From Chloroflexota bacterium (GTDB lineage Bacteria; Chloroflexota; Anaerolineae; J036; Brachytrichaceae), in the NCBI GenBank assembly GCA_030550095.1, contig JAUQQA010000013.1:1-56831 (forward strand): a stretch of DNA of 56,831 nt. The letters run 5' to 3'. Under the pieces are notes generated by a model, which made no database searches, was not told the origin of the DNA, and was given only the letters and a program-made list of their open reading frames with translations. A program made the translations under genes and the position numbers. Position 1 is the stretch's first letter, and each line of letters starts with the position of its first letter. Below, piece after piece: positions 1-9,702 of this stretch.

Positions 1-480
1 TGCATCCGCTCTTCCGTGCGGCGTTGCGCCTCCGCAAGCGCTGCCATGCGCTCATCAAACACCTGCATCCGCTCTTCCGTGCGGCGCTGCGCCTCCGCAA
101 GCGCTGCCATGCGCTCATCAAACACCTGCATCCGCTCTTCCGTGCGGCGTTGCGCCTCCGCGAGCGCTGCCATGTGCTCATCGAGCGCTTGCATCCGCTC
201 TTCCGTGCGGCGTTGCGCCTCCGCAAGCGCTGCCATGTGCTCATCAAACACCTGCATCCGCTCTTCCGTACGGCGCTGCGCCTCCGCGAGCGCTGCCATG
301 TGCTCATCAAACACCTGCATCCGCTCTTCCGTACGGCGCTGCGCCTCCGCAAGCGCTGCCATGTGCTCATCAAACACCTGCATCCGCTCTTCCGTACGGC
401 GCTGCGCCTCCGCAAGCGCTGCCATGCGCTCACCAAACACCTGCATCCGCTCTTCTGTGCGGCGCTGCGCCTCCGCTAGG
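1..480. repeat. 63-bp tandem repeat array within coding sequence
   Basis: Units begin at 1, 64, 127, 190, 253, 316 and 379, with a diverged partial unit at 442. The units differ only at a few positions (for example GTGCGG versus GTACGG, CGCAAG versus CGCGAG, ATGCGC versus ATGTGC). The 63-bp period equals 21 codons and keeps the minus-strand frame, so unit gain or loss would change coiled-coil length without a frameshift. The array continues past the left edge. Confidence 0.95.
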
Positions 481-695
481 CTACCTACACGCTGCGTGAG
501 CACACGAATGCTCTCTACGGTCTGTTGCTGGGCCTCAGCAAGCGCTTTCACCACTGCTTTCAGCTCGCTAAGGTCGCTCGCCTTCGCTAGCGTGTTAAAG
601 CTCACCTCAAACATCTCTGCAAGCAGCTTCGCTTGCTCTTGCGAGAAGACAGAGGCAAGACGTTCTCCAAAGGTACGCTCGAAAAAGTTGCTCAC
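1..695 (-). CDS. Coiled-coil repeat protein, 5' part (runs off left edge)
   Basis: The reading frame is open from a GTG at 695 to the window edge, giving 231 residues without a stop. Residues 1-70 are a helical, charged N-terminus beginning MSNFFERTFGERL. From about residue 72 the protein is a tandem array of a 21-residue unit of the type LAEAQRRTEERMQVFDERMAA. Twenty-one residues are three heptads, so a long uninterrupted coiled coil is expected. No signal peptide or membrane segment is visible. Proteins with this kind of N-terminus and repeat in thermophiles and Chloroflexota often end in a PD-(D/E)XK nuclease-like domain (DUF3782 type). That part would lie outside the window, so this assignment is inference. 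The start is chosen because a TATAAT lies 8 nt upstream, giving a leaderless message, and no Shine-Dalgarno site is present. Confidence 0.75.
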   Translation of the reverse strand, partial: MSNFFERTFGERLASVFSQEQAKLLAEMFEVSFNTLAKASDLSELKAVVKALAEAQQQTVESIRVLTQRVGSLAEAQRRTEERMQVFGERMAALAEAQRRTEERMQVFDEHMAALAEAQRRTEERMQVFDEHMAALAEAQRRTEERMQVFDEHMAALAEAQRRTEERMQALDEHMAALAEAQRRTEERMQVFDERMAALAEAQRRTEERMQVFDERMAALAEAQRRTEERM

Positions 696-703
696 CGCTA
701 AAG

Positions 704-723
704 ATTATAGCCACCCCCCCCCC
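704..723 (-). promoter_or_regulatory. -10 TATAAT with a ten-base homopolymer in the spacer
   Basis: The minus strand reads TATAAT at 709..704, ending 8 nt before the GTG at 695. A run of ten C (plus strand, 714-723) lies in the expected 17-bp spacer between -10 and -35. No good -35 hexamer is seen. Confidence 0.6.
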
Positions 724-789
724 TTTGCCCATTTCGTCTCTTCTCGCCCAAATTCGCTAGACTAGTTCTTGGCAAGAGGAAGGGTAAAT

Positions 790-1458
790 ATGGACACCGC
801 ACAGGCTTTATTTGCACTGCTAACCAACCCCAACGTGGCCTACGTGCTGCTTGTAGCAGGGTTGTTGGCGCTGGTGCTTGCGATTGCGGTGCCGGGCACA
901 GGGTTCATCGAGATCGCCGCCGTGGTATGTCTTGCGCTGGCGATCATCGGCTTGTCCCAATTGCCTGTGAACCTCGCCGGGATTGCGCTCATCGCGCTGG
1001 GGCTTGTGATGTTCCTCATTGACCTCAAAGTGCAGAGCGGGCTTGTCGCGCTAGGCGGCGCTATTGCCCTAGGGCTAGGCTCATTGTTCCTCTTTCGTCC
1101 CGGCGAGCAGGCCATTGTCGTCTCGTGGTGGCTCATCCTCGCGGTGACGCTTGGTTCGGCCGTGTTGTTTGGCTTCGGCACCACGCGCGCGCTCCGCGCC
1201 ATGCGCACGCCGCCACGATTGGGCATGGAACGCTTGATCGGCACCCCGGGCGTCTTGCGCACCACGCTCACCCCCGAGGGCAATCACTTCGTTGGCACAG
1301 CGCTCGTGGATGGGGAGCTGTGGACCGTCCGCGCTGATGAGCCGCTTGCGGAGAACACTGAGATCATCGTGCGTGCCGTTGAGGGGCTGACCTTATACGT
1401 TGTGCCGAAGCACAACGAGGCGTCTGCAAACACGACGCCTCGCTCAGGAGCGCTGTAA
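790..1458 (+). CDS. NfeD family membrane protein, short form
   Basis: A 222-residue protein with a hydrophobic N-terminal two thirds (about four membrane segments, rich in Leu/Ala/Gly) and a soluble C-terminal domain from about residue 148, starting near RLIGTPGVLRTTL and ending VEGLTLYVVP. That pattern matches the OB-fold domain of NfeD. NfeD proteins act with slipins in membrane microdomains, and the next gene is a slipin, the classic NfeD-slipin pair. The ClpP-like serine protease domain of long NfeD1a proteins is absent. The ATG at 790 is chosen over an in-frame TTG at 769 because AGGAAGGG lies just upstream of it. A weak -10 (TAGACT, 758-763) would put the mRNA start near 770. Confidence 0.85.
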   Translation: MDTAQALFALLTNPNVAYVLLVAGLLALVLAIAVPGTGFIEIAAVVCLALAIIGLSQLPVNLAGIALIALGLVMFLIDLKVQSGLVALGGAIALGLGSLFLFRPGEQAIVVSWWLILAVTLGSAVLFGFGTTRALRAMRTPPRLGMERLIGTPGVLRTTLTPEGNHFVGTALVDGELWTVRADEPLAENTEIIVRAVEGLTLYVVPKHNEASANTTPRSGAL

Positions 1459-1505
1459 ACATGGGAAGTTCGGGTAAGCTAAACCTTGTTTGGAGGTAAG
1501 AGAAC

Positions 1506-2456
1506 ATGCTTGATCAGATTGTTGGCATTGTCGCGCTCGTCTGCGCTGCGTCTGTGGCGCTGTTTGTGCTGACGGGCGTTGTCTCCTCATTCGTGCGCGT
1601 GCTGCGCGAATACGAGCGGCTCGTCGTGTTTCGCCTCGGGCGCTGCATTGGTGTGCGCGGCCCTGGTTTGGTGATCTTGCTCCCAGTCCTGGATAGCGCG
1701 CAAAAAGTGGATCTGCGCGAGCAGTTCATGGAGGTGCCTCAACAAACATGCATCACGAAGGACAACGCGCCGATCAGCGTGGACTTCCTCATCTACTGGA
1801 AAGTGGTGGACCCGGAGCGCAGCGTGTTGCAGGTGGGCAACTTCGCTGCCGCCTCGCAAGGGATCGCCACCACGACGCTGCGCGCTGTGATCGGCGACAT
1901 CACGCTTGATGAGGTGCTCGCGCAGCGCGAGCGCATCAACAACGCCCTGCGCAGCAAGCTCGACGAGGTCACCGAGCGCTGGGGCGTGAAGATCACCGCC
2001 GTCGAAATCCGCGAGATCGTCCCACCGCGCGATGTGCAGGAGGCGATGAACCGCCAGATGAGCGCCGAGCGCAACCGCCGCGCGCTGGTGACCGAAGCCG
2101 ACGGCAAGCGCGAGGCGGCAATCGCCATGGCACAAGGCGAAAAGGAAGCTGCGATCCTGCGCGCCGAAGGCCTGAAGCAATCTGCCATCCTCGAAGCCGA
2201 AGGGCTAAAGCAATCGCAGGTGCTCAAGGCGGAAGGCTTTGCGCTCGCGCTCCAAACGATCTTCAACGTTGCGCGACAGGTTGACAGCAACACCATGCTG
2301 TTGCAGTACCTCGAGGCGCTTAAGGCTCTCGGCGCAAGCCCCTCGACCAAGTACATCTTCCCCATGGAGTTCACCTCGCTTGTGAAGCCCCTGGCAAACA
2401 TGGCAGAAAGCAACGGCCGACGCGAGTCCACGAGCGAAACACGCAAAGAGGGGTGA
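1506..2456 (+). CDS. Slipin/stomatin-like SPFH protein
   Basis: A 316-residue protein with one N-terminal membrane segment (about residues 5-30), then an SPFH/band 7 domain containing YERLVVFRLGR, GPGLVILLPVLD and VDLREQFMEVPQQ. A long Ala/Glu/Lys-rich helical region (about 180-240, repeated AEGLKQS units) follows. SPFH proteins oligomerise on the inner membrane face and scaffold membrane domains. The GGAGGT site precedes the ATG by a normal distance, and the gene follows nfeD by 47 nt, consistent with one operon. The C-terminus after about residue 290 is hydrophilic and probably disordered. Confidence 0.92.
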   Translation: MLDQIVGIVALVCAASVALFVLTGVVSSFVRVLREYERLVVFRLGRCIGVRGPGLVILLPVLDSAQKVDLREQFMEVPQQTCITKDNAPISVDFLIYWKVVDPERSVLQVGNFAAASQGIATTTLRAVIGDITLDEVLAQRERINNALRSKLDEVTERWGVKITAVEIREIVPPRDVQEAMNRQMSAERNRRALVTEADGKREAAIAMAQGEKEAAILRAEGLKQSAILEAEGLKQSQVLKAEGFALALQTIFNVARQVDSNTMLLQYLEALKALGASPSTKYIFPMEFTSLVKPLANMAESNGRRESTSETRKEG

Positions 2457-2460
2457 GCCT

Positions 2461-2973
2461 ATGTCGCGTGCTGTACCTTCACGTTGGCGCAACGCTCAAC
2501 TCGACGCGCTCGACGCGCAAATCACGCGCTGGATGGCGCGCCACGGTATCACACTGCTGCGCATCGGGCTGGGCGTTGTGTTCCTTTGGTTCGGCGCACT
2601 GAAGTTCATCCCTGGGCTTAGCCCAGCACAAGACCTCGCTACGCGCACTATCACAACGCTCACGCTTGGGCTTCTGCCCGAACCGATTAGCCTCGCGTTG
2701 CTCGCTGCTTGGGAATGTGCCATTGGGCTTGGGATGTTGAGCGGGCGCTTTATGCGCGCGACCATCCTTTTGCTGCTGCTTCAAATGCTCGGCACGCTCA
2801 CACCGCTGGTCCTTTTTCCAGCCGAGACATGGCAAATCGTCTTCGTTGCGCCTACCCTTGAGGGGCAATACATCATTAAGAACCTCGTGCTCGTGAGCGC
2901 TGCACTGGTCATTGGCGCCACCGTGCGCGGCGGATACATCCTCGCAGAACCGCATGCATCGAGCACCTCGTGA
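2461..2973 (+). CDS. DoxX-like integral membrane protein
   Basis: A 170-residue protein with about four membrane segments. Visible family-like stretches are LRIGLGVVFLWFGALKF in the first helix and LEGQYIIKNLVL before the last. These resemble the DoxX/DUF417 superfamily, whose members are small four-helix membrane proteins of mostly unknown role, some linked to quinone or thiol chemistry. It starts 4 nt after the slipin stop and its stop overlaps the next gene's GTG (GTGA), so it is co-transcribed with both neighbours. The exact subfamily is uncertain. Confidence 0.7.
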   Translation: MSRAVPSRWRNAQLDALDAQITRWMARHGITLLRIGLGVVFLWFGALKFIPGLSPAQDLATRTITTLTLGLLPEPISLALLAAWECAIGLGMLSGRFMRATILLLLLQMLGTLTPLVLFPAETWQIVFVAPTLEGQYIIKNLVLVSAALVIGATVRGGYILAEPHASSTS

Positions 2974-5516
2974 ATCCGAAAGCGCTGCTCAGTGCGTTGG
3001 ATTTTTCGCGCGACGTGGCGGCATGGCGGCACTTGCCTGCTAAGCCGCCACGCTTTGCGCCGCTGCCCCCAGCGCTCCACCCCGCGGTCAGTGAAGTGCT
3101 GCGCGCACAGGGCATCGCACAGCTCTACACCCACCAAGCGCAAGCGCTCGAGGCAGTGCTCAGCGGGCACCACGTCGTGCTCACGGCAGGCACTGCGAGC
3201 GGTAAATCGCTCGTCTTCCACGCTGCAACGCTAGACGCGCTCATGCGTGACCCAGAAGCCACAGCGCTGTGGTTGTTCCCCACCAAGGCGCTTGGCTACG
3301 ACCAGCGCGCACGTTTTGCCCCTTGGCTCGCCGCTGCCGATCTCCCCGAAACCTGGTGCCAAACCTATGACGGCGACACCGCCAGCGCCCGACGCGCCGC
3401 TGCGCGCCGCGAGGCACGTGTGATCATCTCCAACGCCGACATGCTCCACGTCGGGATTTTGCCTAATCATCCCCGTTGGGCCTCCTTCTTCCGCGCGCTA
3501 CGCTACGTGGTCATTGACGAGCTGCACGGATACCACGGCTTATTTGGCAGCCACGTTGCAAACGTGTTGCGCCGATTGCAGCGCGTGTGCGCGTTCTACG
3601 GGTCAACCCCCACCTTCATCCTCACCTCTGCCACCATCGCCAACCCCCGCGAACACGCGGAGCAACTCATCGAAGCCGAGGTGCGCTGGATCAGCGACGA
3701 CGGCAGCCCTCACGGCGAACGCCACGTCTTGCTCGTCAACCCGCCAATCGTGGACACAGCGCTTGGGCTACGGCGAAGCGCGCTTTTCGTCGCGCGCGAT
3801 ATAGCCGCGCAGACCTTGCGCGCTGGGTTGCAGACGATTTGCTTCGCACGCTCGCGCAACATGGTCGAGCTGCTGTTGCGCGCGTTACAAGAACACGCGC
3901 CCGATCAGCGCGTGGTCGGCTACCGCAGCGGTTACCTCCCTGACGAGCGCCGCACTATCGAGCGCGATCTGCGCAGCGGCGCGATCCGCGGCGTCGTCGC
4001 CACTAACGCGCTGGAGCTGGGTGTGGACATTGGCGCGCTCGATGCTTGTGTGATGCTCGGGTTTCCCGGCAGCGTGGCAAGCTTCTGGCAACAGGCAGGG
4101 CGCGTTGGGCGGCGCGGTATGCCTTCGCTGGTGGTGATGGTTGCCACAGCCGACCCGCTCGACCAGTTCCTCGTCGCACACTCGGAGTATCTCTTCGAGC
4201 AGCCACCTGAACACGCGCGCATCGCGCCGGATAACCTCGGCGTGCTTGCGCAACACACGCTCTGCGCGGCGTTCGAGCTGCCGTTCACGCGCGGCGAGCG
4301 CCTTGGGCGCGCCGAGGTTACCGATCTGCTCGATGCTTTTGCCGAAGAAGGCTTGCTGCACGCAAGCGGCAGCGCCCACTTGCCCCTCTTCCGTCATCAT
4401 CCTTCGTCTGCACCCACCGAGACGCGCTACACCTGGATCGGCAGCGAACCGCCCGCGCAAACCGTGAGCTTGCGCGGCATTGGCGAGCGCGTGCGCATCA
4501 TTAACGAACAGGGTGACGTGATCGGCGAGACCGACCGACACACCGCCCCCGCGCGCGTGCATGAAGGCGCGATCTACCTTCATCAAGGGCAAACGTATCG
4601 CATCGTGCGCCTCGATTGGGAAACTGGCGAAGCAGTTGCCAAGCCCGAAGAGACAGACTACTTCACGCAAGCTTCTGTCGTCTCAGAGGTGATGGTGATG
4701 CGCACGCTGACCAGCGAAGGCGCGCTCGGTCCCACGCTGAGCGAAGTGCAGGTAACAACGAGCGTGCCCCGCTACCGCCGCGTGCAATTCAACACGCACC
4801 GCACGCTCGGCTGGGACGACATACGCTTGCCTGCACAGACATTGGAGACAGTGGGCTACTGGTTCGCGCTCACAGCCGAAGCTGCGCGCACACTCCAACG
4901 CGAAGGCGTGATCGGCTTGCCAAACGACTACGGCCCTAACTGGGCGCAGCAGCGCGACGCCGCACGCGCGCGCGACGGTTACCGCTGCCGCATCTGTGGC
5001 GCGCCCGAGCTACCCAACCGCCAACACCACGTGCACCACATTAAGCCGTTCCGCAGCTTTGGCTACATCCCTGGTGAGAACGACGCCTATCTCCAAGCCA
5101 ACGCGCTGGAGAATTTGATCACCGTCTGCCCATCTTGCCATGCGCGCATCGAAACAGCCGAGGCGGTGAATCAATCGCTGGCAGGCGTGTGCTATGCGTT
5201 GGTCAACCTCGCGCCGCTGCTGGTGATGTGCGACCCAACTGATCTCGGCGCAACGTACGACGTTGCAGCACCTTACGCCAATGGACTGCCCGCGATTTTG
5301 ATCTACGAGCAAACGCCTGGCGGCACAGGACTCGCCGAGGAACTCATGCTTCAACATCGCCAACTGTTGCGCCTCACCGAGCAGCGTCTCCGTGAGTGCG
5401 CGTGTGAGCGCGGCTGTCCCTCGTGCGTTGGCCCAGAGCCACCTACTGTGCGCGACACGCGCCGCAACCGCAAACACGACGCGCTGCGCGTGTTGCTTGC
5501 ATTTGCCGCTCGCTAG
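2970..5516 (+). CDS. MrfA/YprA-type DEAD-box helicase with inserted HNH domain
   Basis: An 848-residue superfamily 2 helicase. A Walker A-like TAGTASGKS lies near residue 73, the DEAH-like box is VIDELHGYHG near 181, and motif VI is QQAGRVGRRG near 375. The C-terminus has the Zn-binding domain of MrfA/YprA helicases: NLAPLLVMCDPTDLG, YEQTPGGTGLAEEL, then CACERGCPSCVGP near 810-822. MrfA is a 3'-5' helicase in DNA repair. Unusually, an HNH endonuclease-like module sits inside this domain (about 668-730): CRICG, HHVHHIKPF, then ALENLITVCPSCH, all key residues present. The GTG start overlaps the previous stop. No mrfB-like exonuclease gene is adjacent. Confidence 0.85.
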   Translation: MNPKALLSALDFSRDVAAWRHLPAKPPRFAPLPPALHPAVSEVLRAQGIAQLYTHQAQALEAVLSGHHVVLTAGTASGKSLVFHAATLDALMRDPEATALWLFPTKALGYDQRARFAPWLAAADLPETWCQTYDGDTASARRAAARREARVIISNADMLHVGILPNHPRWASFFRALRYVVIDELHGYHGLFGSHVANVLRRLQRVCAFYGSTPTFILTSATIANPREHAEQLIEAEVRWISDDGSPHGERHVLLVNPPIVDTALGLRRSALFVARDIAAQTLRAGLQTICFARSRNMVELLLRALQEHAPDQRVVGYRSGYLPDERRTIERDLRSGAIRGVVATNALELGVDIGALDACVMLGFPGSVASFWQQAGRVGRRGMPSLVVMVATADPLDQFLVAHSEYLFEQPPEHARIAPDNLGVLAQHTLCAAFELPFTRGERLGRAEVTDLLDAFAEEGLLHASGSAHLPLFRHHPSSAPTETRYTWIGSEPPAQTVSLRGIGERVRIINEQGDVIGETDRHTAPARVHEGAIYLHQGQTYRIVRLDWETGEAVAKPEETDYFTQASVVSEVMVMRTLTSEGALGPTLSEVQVTTSVPRYRRVQFNTHRTLGWDDIRLPAQTLETVGYWFALTAEAARTLQREGVIGLPNDYGPNWAQQRDAARARDGYRCRICGAPELPNRQHHVHHIKPFRSFGYIPGENDAYLQANALENLITVCPSCHARIETAEAVNQSLAGVCYALVNLAPLLVMCDPTDLGATYDVAAPYANGLPAILIYEQTPGGTGLAEELMLQHRQLLRLTEQRLRECACERGCPSCVGPEPPTVRDTRRNRKHDALRVLLAFAAR

Positions 5517-5552
5517 GCAAGCGACCGCGCTTCGCGCTCTACCTCAGCGCAG

Positions 5553-6680
5553 CTACGCCGATTTCACTTCGTCGAACGCGCGCTGATAAAGCTCGTCCAT
5601 TTTCGGGCTGCCTTTGCGCAAATACTCCAACTTGTCGCGCATCGCCTCCACGTTAGGATAAACCACAGGATCGCTTGCGAGGTCGGCATCAATCAAGCCT
5701 TGCTGAAGCGCAGCCTTGACGGGCGTGCCCATGCCGATCTCGTTGGCGTTTTCGGCTGCGATGTCTGGGCGGCAGAGGAAGTTAATGAAGGCTTCTGCCG
5801 TCTCCTTGTTGCGCGCGCCTTTAGGGATGCACAGGTTGTCCTGCCAAATCGTGCTCATGGGATCGGGGAGCACAGCGACAAGATTGGGGTTCTCGCGCTT
5901 GCCCTGGATGTAGTCAGTGGTATATGCCAACGCGCCGAAGAGGTCGCCCGCAACGAGGCTTGCACGAATGCTTGGGCTGTCCGTCAGCGTGAAGTTGGCG
6001 CGGCGCTTCAGCGCGATCAGCGCATCGCGCGCGGCGTTGATTTCTTCGGGGTTCTCCGTGTTGCCGCTGTAGCCGAGCACGCGCAGCGCCATCGCCATCG
6101 TCTCGCGTATGTCATCGAGCAACCCTAGCTTGCCGCGCAATGAATCGGGCCACTCCATCACTTGGCGCCAGTGCGTGATGGGTTCGGGCAGGCGCGTCTT
6201 GTCGTATACGAACGGCGTGGCGCCTTGGTTGTAGGCGACGGAGTATTCGTTGGTCGGGTCGAAGTAGGTGTTCTTGTAGGCGTCGTCCACCAACGCGAAG
6301 TTGGGCACGTTGTTGAAGTTGATCTTCTCCAGCATGTCGCTGGCGATCATCTTCGCCACCATGTAATCCGAGGGCGTGATCAAGTCATAGCCCGGGTTGC
6401 CGCCCGCCTTGAACTTCGCCTCCATCTCCTCGTTCGAGCCGTACACGTCCACATTGACCGTGACGCCGAACTCCTGCTTAAACTTCTCCAGCACGCTCTC
6501 GGCGATGTACTCGCCCCAGTTGTACCAGTTGATGGACTTTGCCAAGGCGGGTTGTGCAGGCGCGGTGGTCGGCGAGGATTCGCTCGCTGGCGCAGGCGCT
6601 TGCTGTCCCCCGCAGGCAGCAGCCAGCGCTGCCATGCTCCCTAAGCCAAAGGTCATGCGCAAGAAGGCTCTTCGGTTCAT
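5553..6680 (-). CDS. potD: PotD-type polyamine-binding lipoprotein
   Basis: A 375-residue extracytoplasmic solute-binding protein. The N-terminus begins MNRRAFLRM, a twin-arginine-like motif, followed by a hydrophobic stretch and the lipobox LAAAC with Cys near residue 23, so it is probably a Tat-exported, membrane-anchored lipoprotein. The mature part has features of the PotD/PotF family, such as INWYNWGEYIAESVLEKF, DLITPSDYMVAKM and the C-terminal AEAFINFLCRPDIAAENA. It would deliver spermidine or putrescine to PotBC. It is the last gene of potABCD, 45 nt after potC, with a GAGGAG site before the ATG. Confidence 0.93.
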   Translation of the reverse strand: MNRRAFLRMTFGLGSMAALAAACGGQQAPAPASESSPTTAPAQPALAKSINWYNWGEYIAESVLEKFKQEFGVTVNVDVYGSNEEMEAKFKAGGNPGYDLITPSDYMVAKMIASDMLEKINFNNVPNFALVDDAYKNTYFDPTNEYSVAYNQGATPFVYDKTRLPEPITHWRQVMEWPDSLRGKLGLLDDIRETMAMALRVLGYSGNTENPEEINAARDALIALKRRANFTLTDSPSIRASLVAGDLFGALAYTTDYIQGKRENPNLVAVLPDPMSTIWQDNLCIPKGARNKETAEAFINFLCRPDIAAENANEIGMGTPVKAALQQGLIDADLASDPVVYPNVEAMRDKLEYLRKGSPKMDELYQRAFDEVKSA

Positions 6681-6725
6681 GGGTTATTGCTCCTCTTCGT
6701 GAAGTTGAATTGCAGAGATTATGCG

Positions 6726-7583
6726 CTACCGCGCGCTTGTGCGCTGTTGCAAGGCATGTGAGAGCGAGACCAAAACGAAGGACAAGATGAGCATCACGGT
6801 CGAGATGGCGTTGATCTCGGGTGTGATGCCTCGGCGAATCTGACCCCAGATGTACACTGGCAGCGTTTGCGAACCCACGCCAGTGACGAAAAAGGAGATC
6901 ACAAAGTCGTCGAGCGAGAGCGTGAACGCCAACAGGGCGCTGCTGACGATGCCCGGCATGAGCAGCGGCAGTGTGATGCGCCGAAACGTCGTCCACTCAT
7001 CCGCGCCGAGGTCTTGCGCTGCCTCTTCCAGCGAGCGGTCAAAGTCCGCAAGGCGCGCGCGCATGGTGAGATAGACGAACGGCATACAAAACGCGACGTG
7101 CGAGATGATCAGCGTGATCAGCCCGCGTTCCAGCCGGATGGCAGCGAAGAAGAGCAGCAGCGAAATGCCCATCACGATCTCGGGAATGATCACGGGCATG
7201 TAGAGCAATCCATCCCAAACCGACTGGAACCGAAAGCGATACCGCTCCATCGCCATCGCCATCAGCGTGCCGATCACCACAGAGGCAGCGGTGGACACCA
7301 GAGCAACGATCAAGCTGTTCAATGCAGCGTCCAAGATGCGCGGGTTGTTGAACAGGCGCTCATACCACTGCAACGTGAACCCCTGCCAAACTGCACCCGT
7401 GCGCGCGCTGTTGAACGAGAAGAGGACCAACACCACAATCGGCACGTAGAGGAAAGCAAACGTGAACAAGGCGATGAGTGTGAGCACAAAGCGCCCCAGC
7501 GTAGGGCGCTGCGCCGCCTCGCGCACGCGCGGTCGCACGGCCTCGCGCTCGCCAAGCAGGACGATAGGGGTATCTGTGGACAT
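6726..7583 (-). CDS. potC: PotC-type polyamine ABC permease
   Basis: A 285-residue inner-membrane permease with about six transmembrane segments and the EAA loop EEAAQDLGADEWTTFRRITLPLLMPG near residues 180-205, which contacts the ATPase. FNSARTGAVWQGFTLQWY after the first helix is typical of PotC/PotI proteins. Length is normal for the family. It follows potB by 6 nt and precedes potD. Confidence 0.93.
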   Translation of the reverse strand: MSTDTPIVLLGEREAVRPRVREAAQRPTLGRFVLTLIALFTFAFLYVPIVVLVLFSFNSARTGAVWQGFTLQWYERLFNNPRILDAALNSLIVALVSTAASVVIGTLMAMAMERYRFRFQSVWDGLLYMPVIIPEIVMGISLLLFFAAIRLERGLITLIISHVAFCMPFVYLTMRARLADFDRSLEEAAQDLGADEWTTFRRITLPLLMPGIVSSALLAFTLSLDDFVISFFVTGVGSQTLPVYIWGQIRRGITPEINAISTVMLILSFVLVSLSHALQQRTSAR

Positions 7584-7589
7584 CGCAGA

Positions 7590-8510
7590 TTAGATCAGCA
7601 CGCGTTGTGTGCCGCGCGCACTGCGGAAGTAGAGCACGGCTGCAATCGTGACGATCACCATCATCACCAACGCAAGCGCCGAGCCAAAAGGCCAATTCAC
7701 GCTGGCGCTGAACTGCTGGGCGATGGAGTAGCCGATCAGGTTGGTGCGCCCGCCGCCCATTAGGTCCACTGTGATATACGAGCCGATCGCGGGCACGAAG
7801 GTGAGGATCGAGCCAGCCACCAGCCCTGGCGAGATCAGCGGCAACATCACACGCGTGAACGCGCGCCACGTGTCCGCGCCGAGATCATGCGCAGCTTCCA
7901 TCATCGTCCAGTCGAATTTCTCCAGCGAGGTGTAGAGCGGCAAGATCATGAACGGCAGGTTGCCATACACCAAGCCGATCATCACCGCGGTCGGTGTGAA
8001 GATCAGCTCCAGCGGCGGCAGACCAAGCGCACGCAGCAGCGTGTTGATCGGGCCGTTTGCGCGTAGCATGAACTGCAGCGCGTAGGTGCGCACGAGAAAA
8101 TTGGTCCAAAAGGGGATCATCACGGCGAAGAGCGCGAGGTTGCGGTATCGCCGCGGGAGCTGCGCCATGAAGAGCGCCACGGGAAACGCCAGCAGCAGCG
8201 TGAGCAGCGTGCTGAGCAACGAAAGCCAAATTGAGCGCCAAAGCAGGTCGAGATACAGCCCCTCGAAGAGGCGCACATGCAGCCCGCCCTCGAACGAGAG
8301 GCTCGGCGCAAAGCGAATATCGCGCACGATGGTGAGGTAGTTCTCGAGCGTGTAGGGCGGCGTCGGGAAACCTTGCGCATCGCGCGAGAGAAAGCTGATC
8401 ACACCCATGATGGTGAGCGGCGCTAGGAAGAAGAGCAGCAGCCAAAACGCCCCCGGCGCCATCAGCGCCGCAACGCGCAAACTCGGGTGCTCCCGAAGAG
8501 CCTGCATCAT
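7590..8510 (-). CDS. potB: PotB-type polyamine ABC permease
   Basis: A 306-residue permease with about six membrane segments, a long first periplasmic loop, and the EAA loop MEAAHDLGADTWRAFTRVMLP near residues 195-220. The sequence NFLVRTYALQFML and the overall layout match PotB/PotH. It pairs with PotC as the transmembrane channel of the polyamine importer and starts 4 nt after potA. Confidence 0.93.
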   Translation of the reverse strand: MMQALREHPSLRVAALMAPGAFWLLLFFLAPLTIMGVISFLSRDAQGFPTPPYTLENYLTIVRDIRFAPSLSFEGGLHVRLFEGLYLDLLWRSIWLSLLSTLLTLLLAFPVALFMAQLPRRYRNLALFAVMIPFWTNFLVRTYALQFMLRANGPINTLLRALGLPPLELIFTPTAVMIGLVYGNLPFMILPLYTSLEKFDWTMMEAAHDLGADTWRAFTRVMLPLISPGLVAGSILTFVPAIGSYITVDLMGGGRTNLIGYSIAQQFSASVNWPFGSALALVMMVIVTIAAVLYFRSARGTQRVLI

Positions 8511-8514
8511 GGCA

Positions 8515-9600
<1,086 letters not shown>

Positions 9601-9636
9601 CGCTTCTGCCTCCGTTGCGAGATGCCGAAACAAAGC

Positions 9637-9663
9637 TGCACACCCGCTTTGCGTGGGTGTGCA
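9637..9663 (-). promoter_or_regulatory. Stem-loop in the potA leader
   Basis: A perfect 9-bp inverted repeat (TGCACACCC / GGGTGTGCA, loop of 9) lies between the putative transcription start and the chosen potA start at 9600. It has no U-run, so it could be an operator or a translation-control hairpin rather than a terminator. Confidence 0.5.
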
Positions 9664-9672
9664 TAGAGCGAT

Positions 9673-9700
9673 TTTATACAAACCTCCTCGCTATGCAAAA
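9673..9700 (-). promoter_or_regulatory. Putative potABCD promoter
   Basis: The minus strand has TATAAA at 9678..9673 and TTTTGC at 9700..9695, separated by 16 bp. The mRNA start would fall near 9666, leaving a leader of about 65 nt before the potA start at 9600. Confidence 0.45.
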
Positions 9701-9702
9701 GC

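Noticed and set aside
1-480. Regular repeats resembling a CRISPR array
   Set aside because: Repeats are directly adjacent without unique spacers, have a period divisible by three and encode a heptad coiled coil.
16-765. Plus-strand open frames across the repeat array
   Set aside because: They are an artefact of the 63-bp in-frame period; the minus strand gives the sensible coiled-coil protein with promoter and start.
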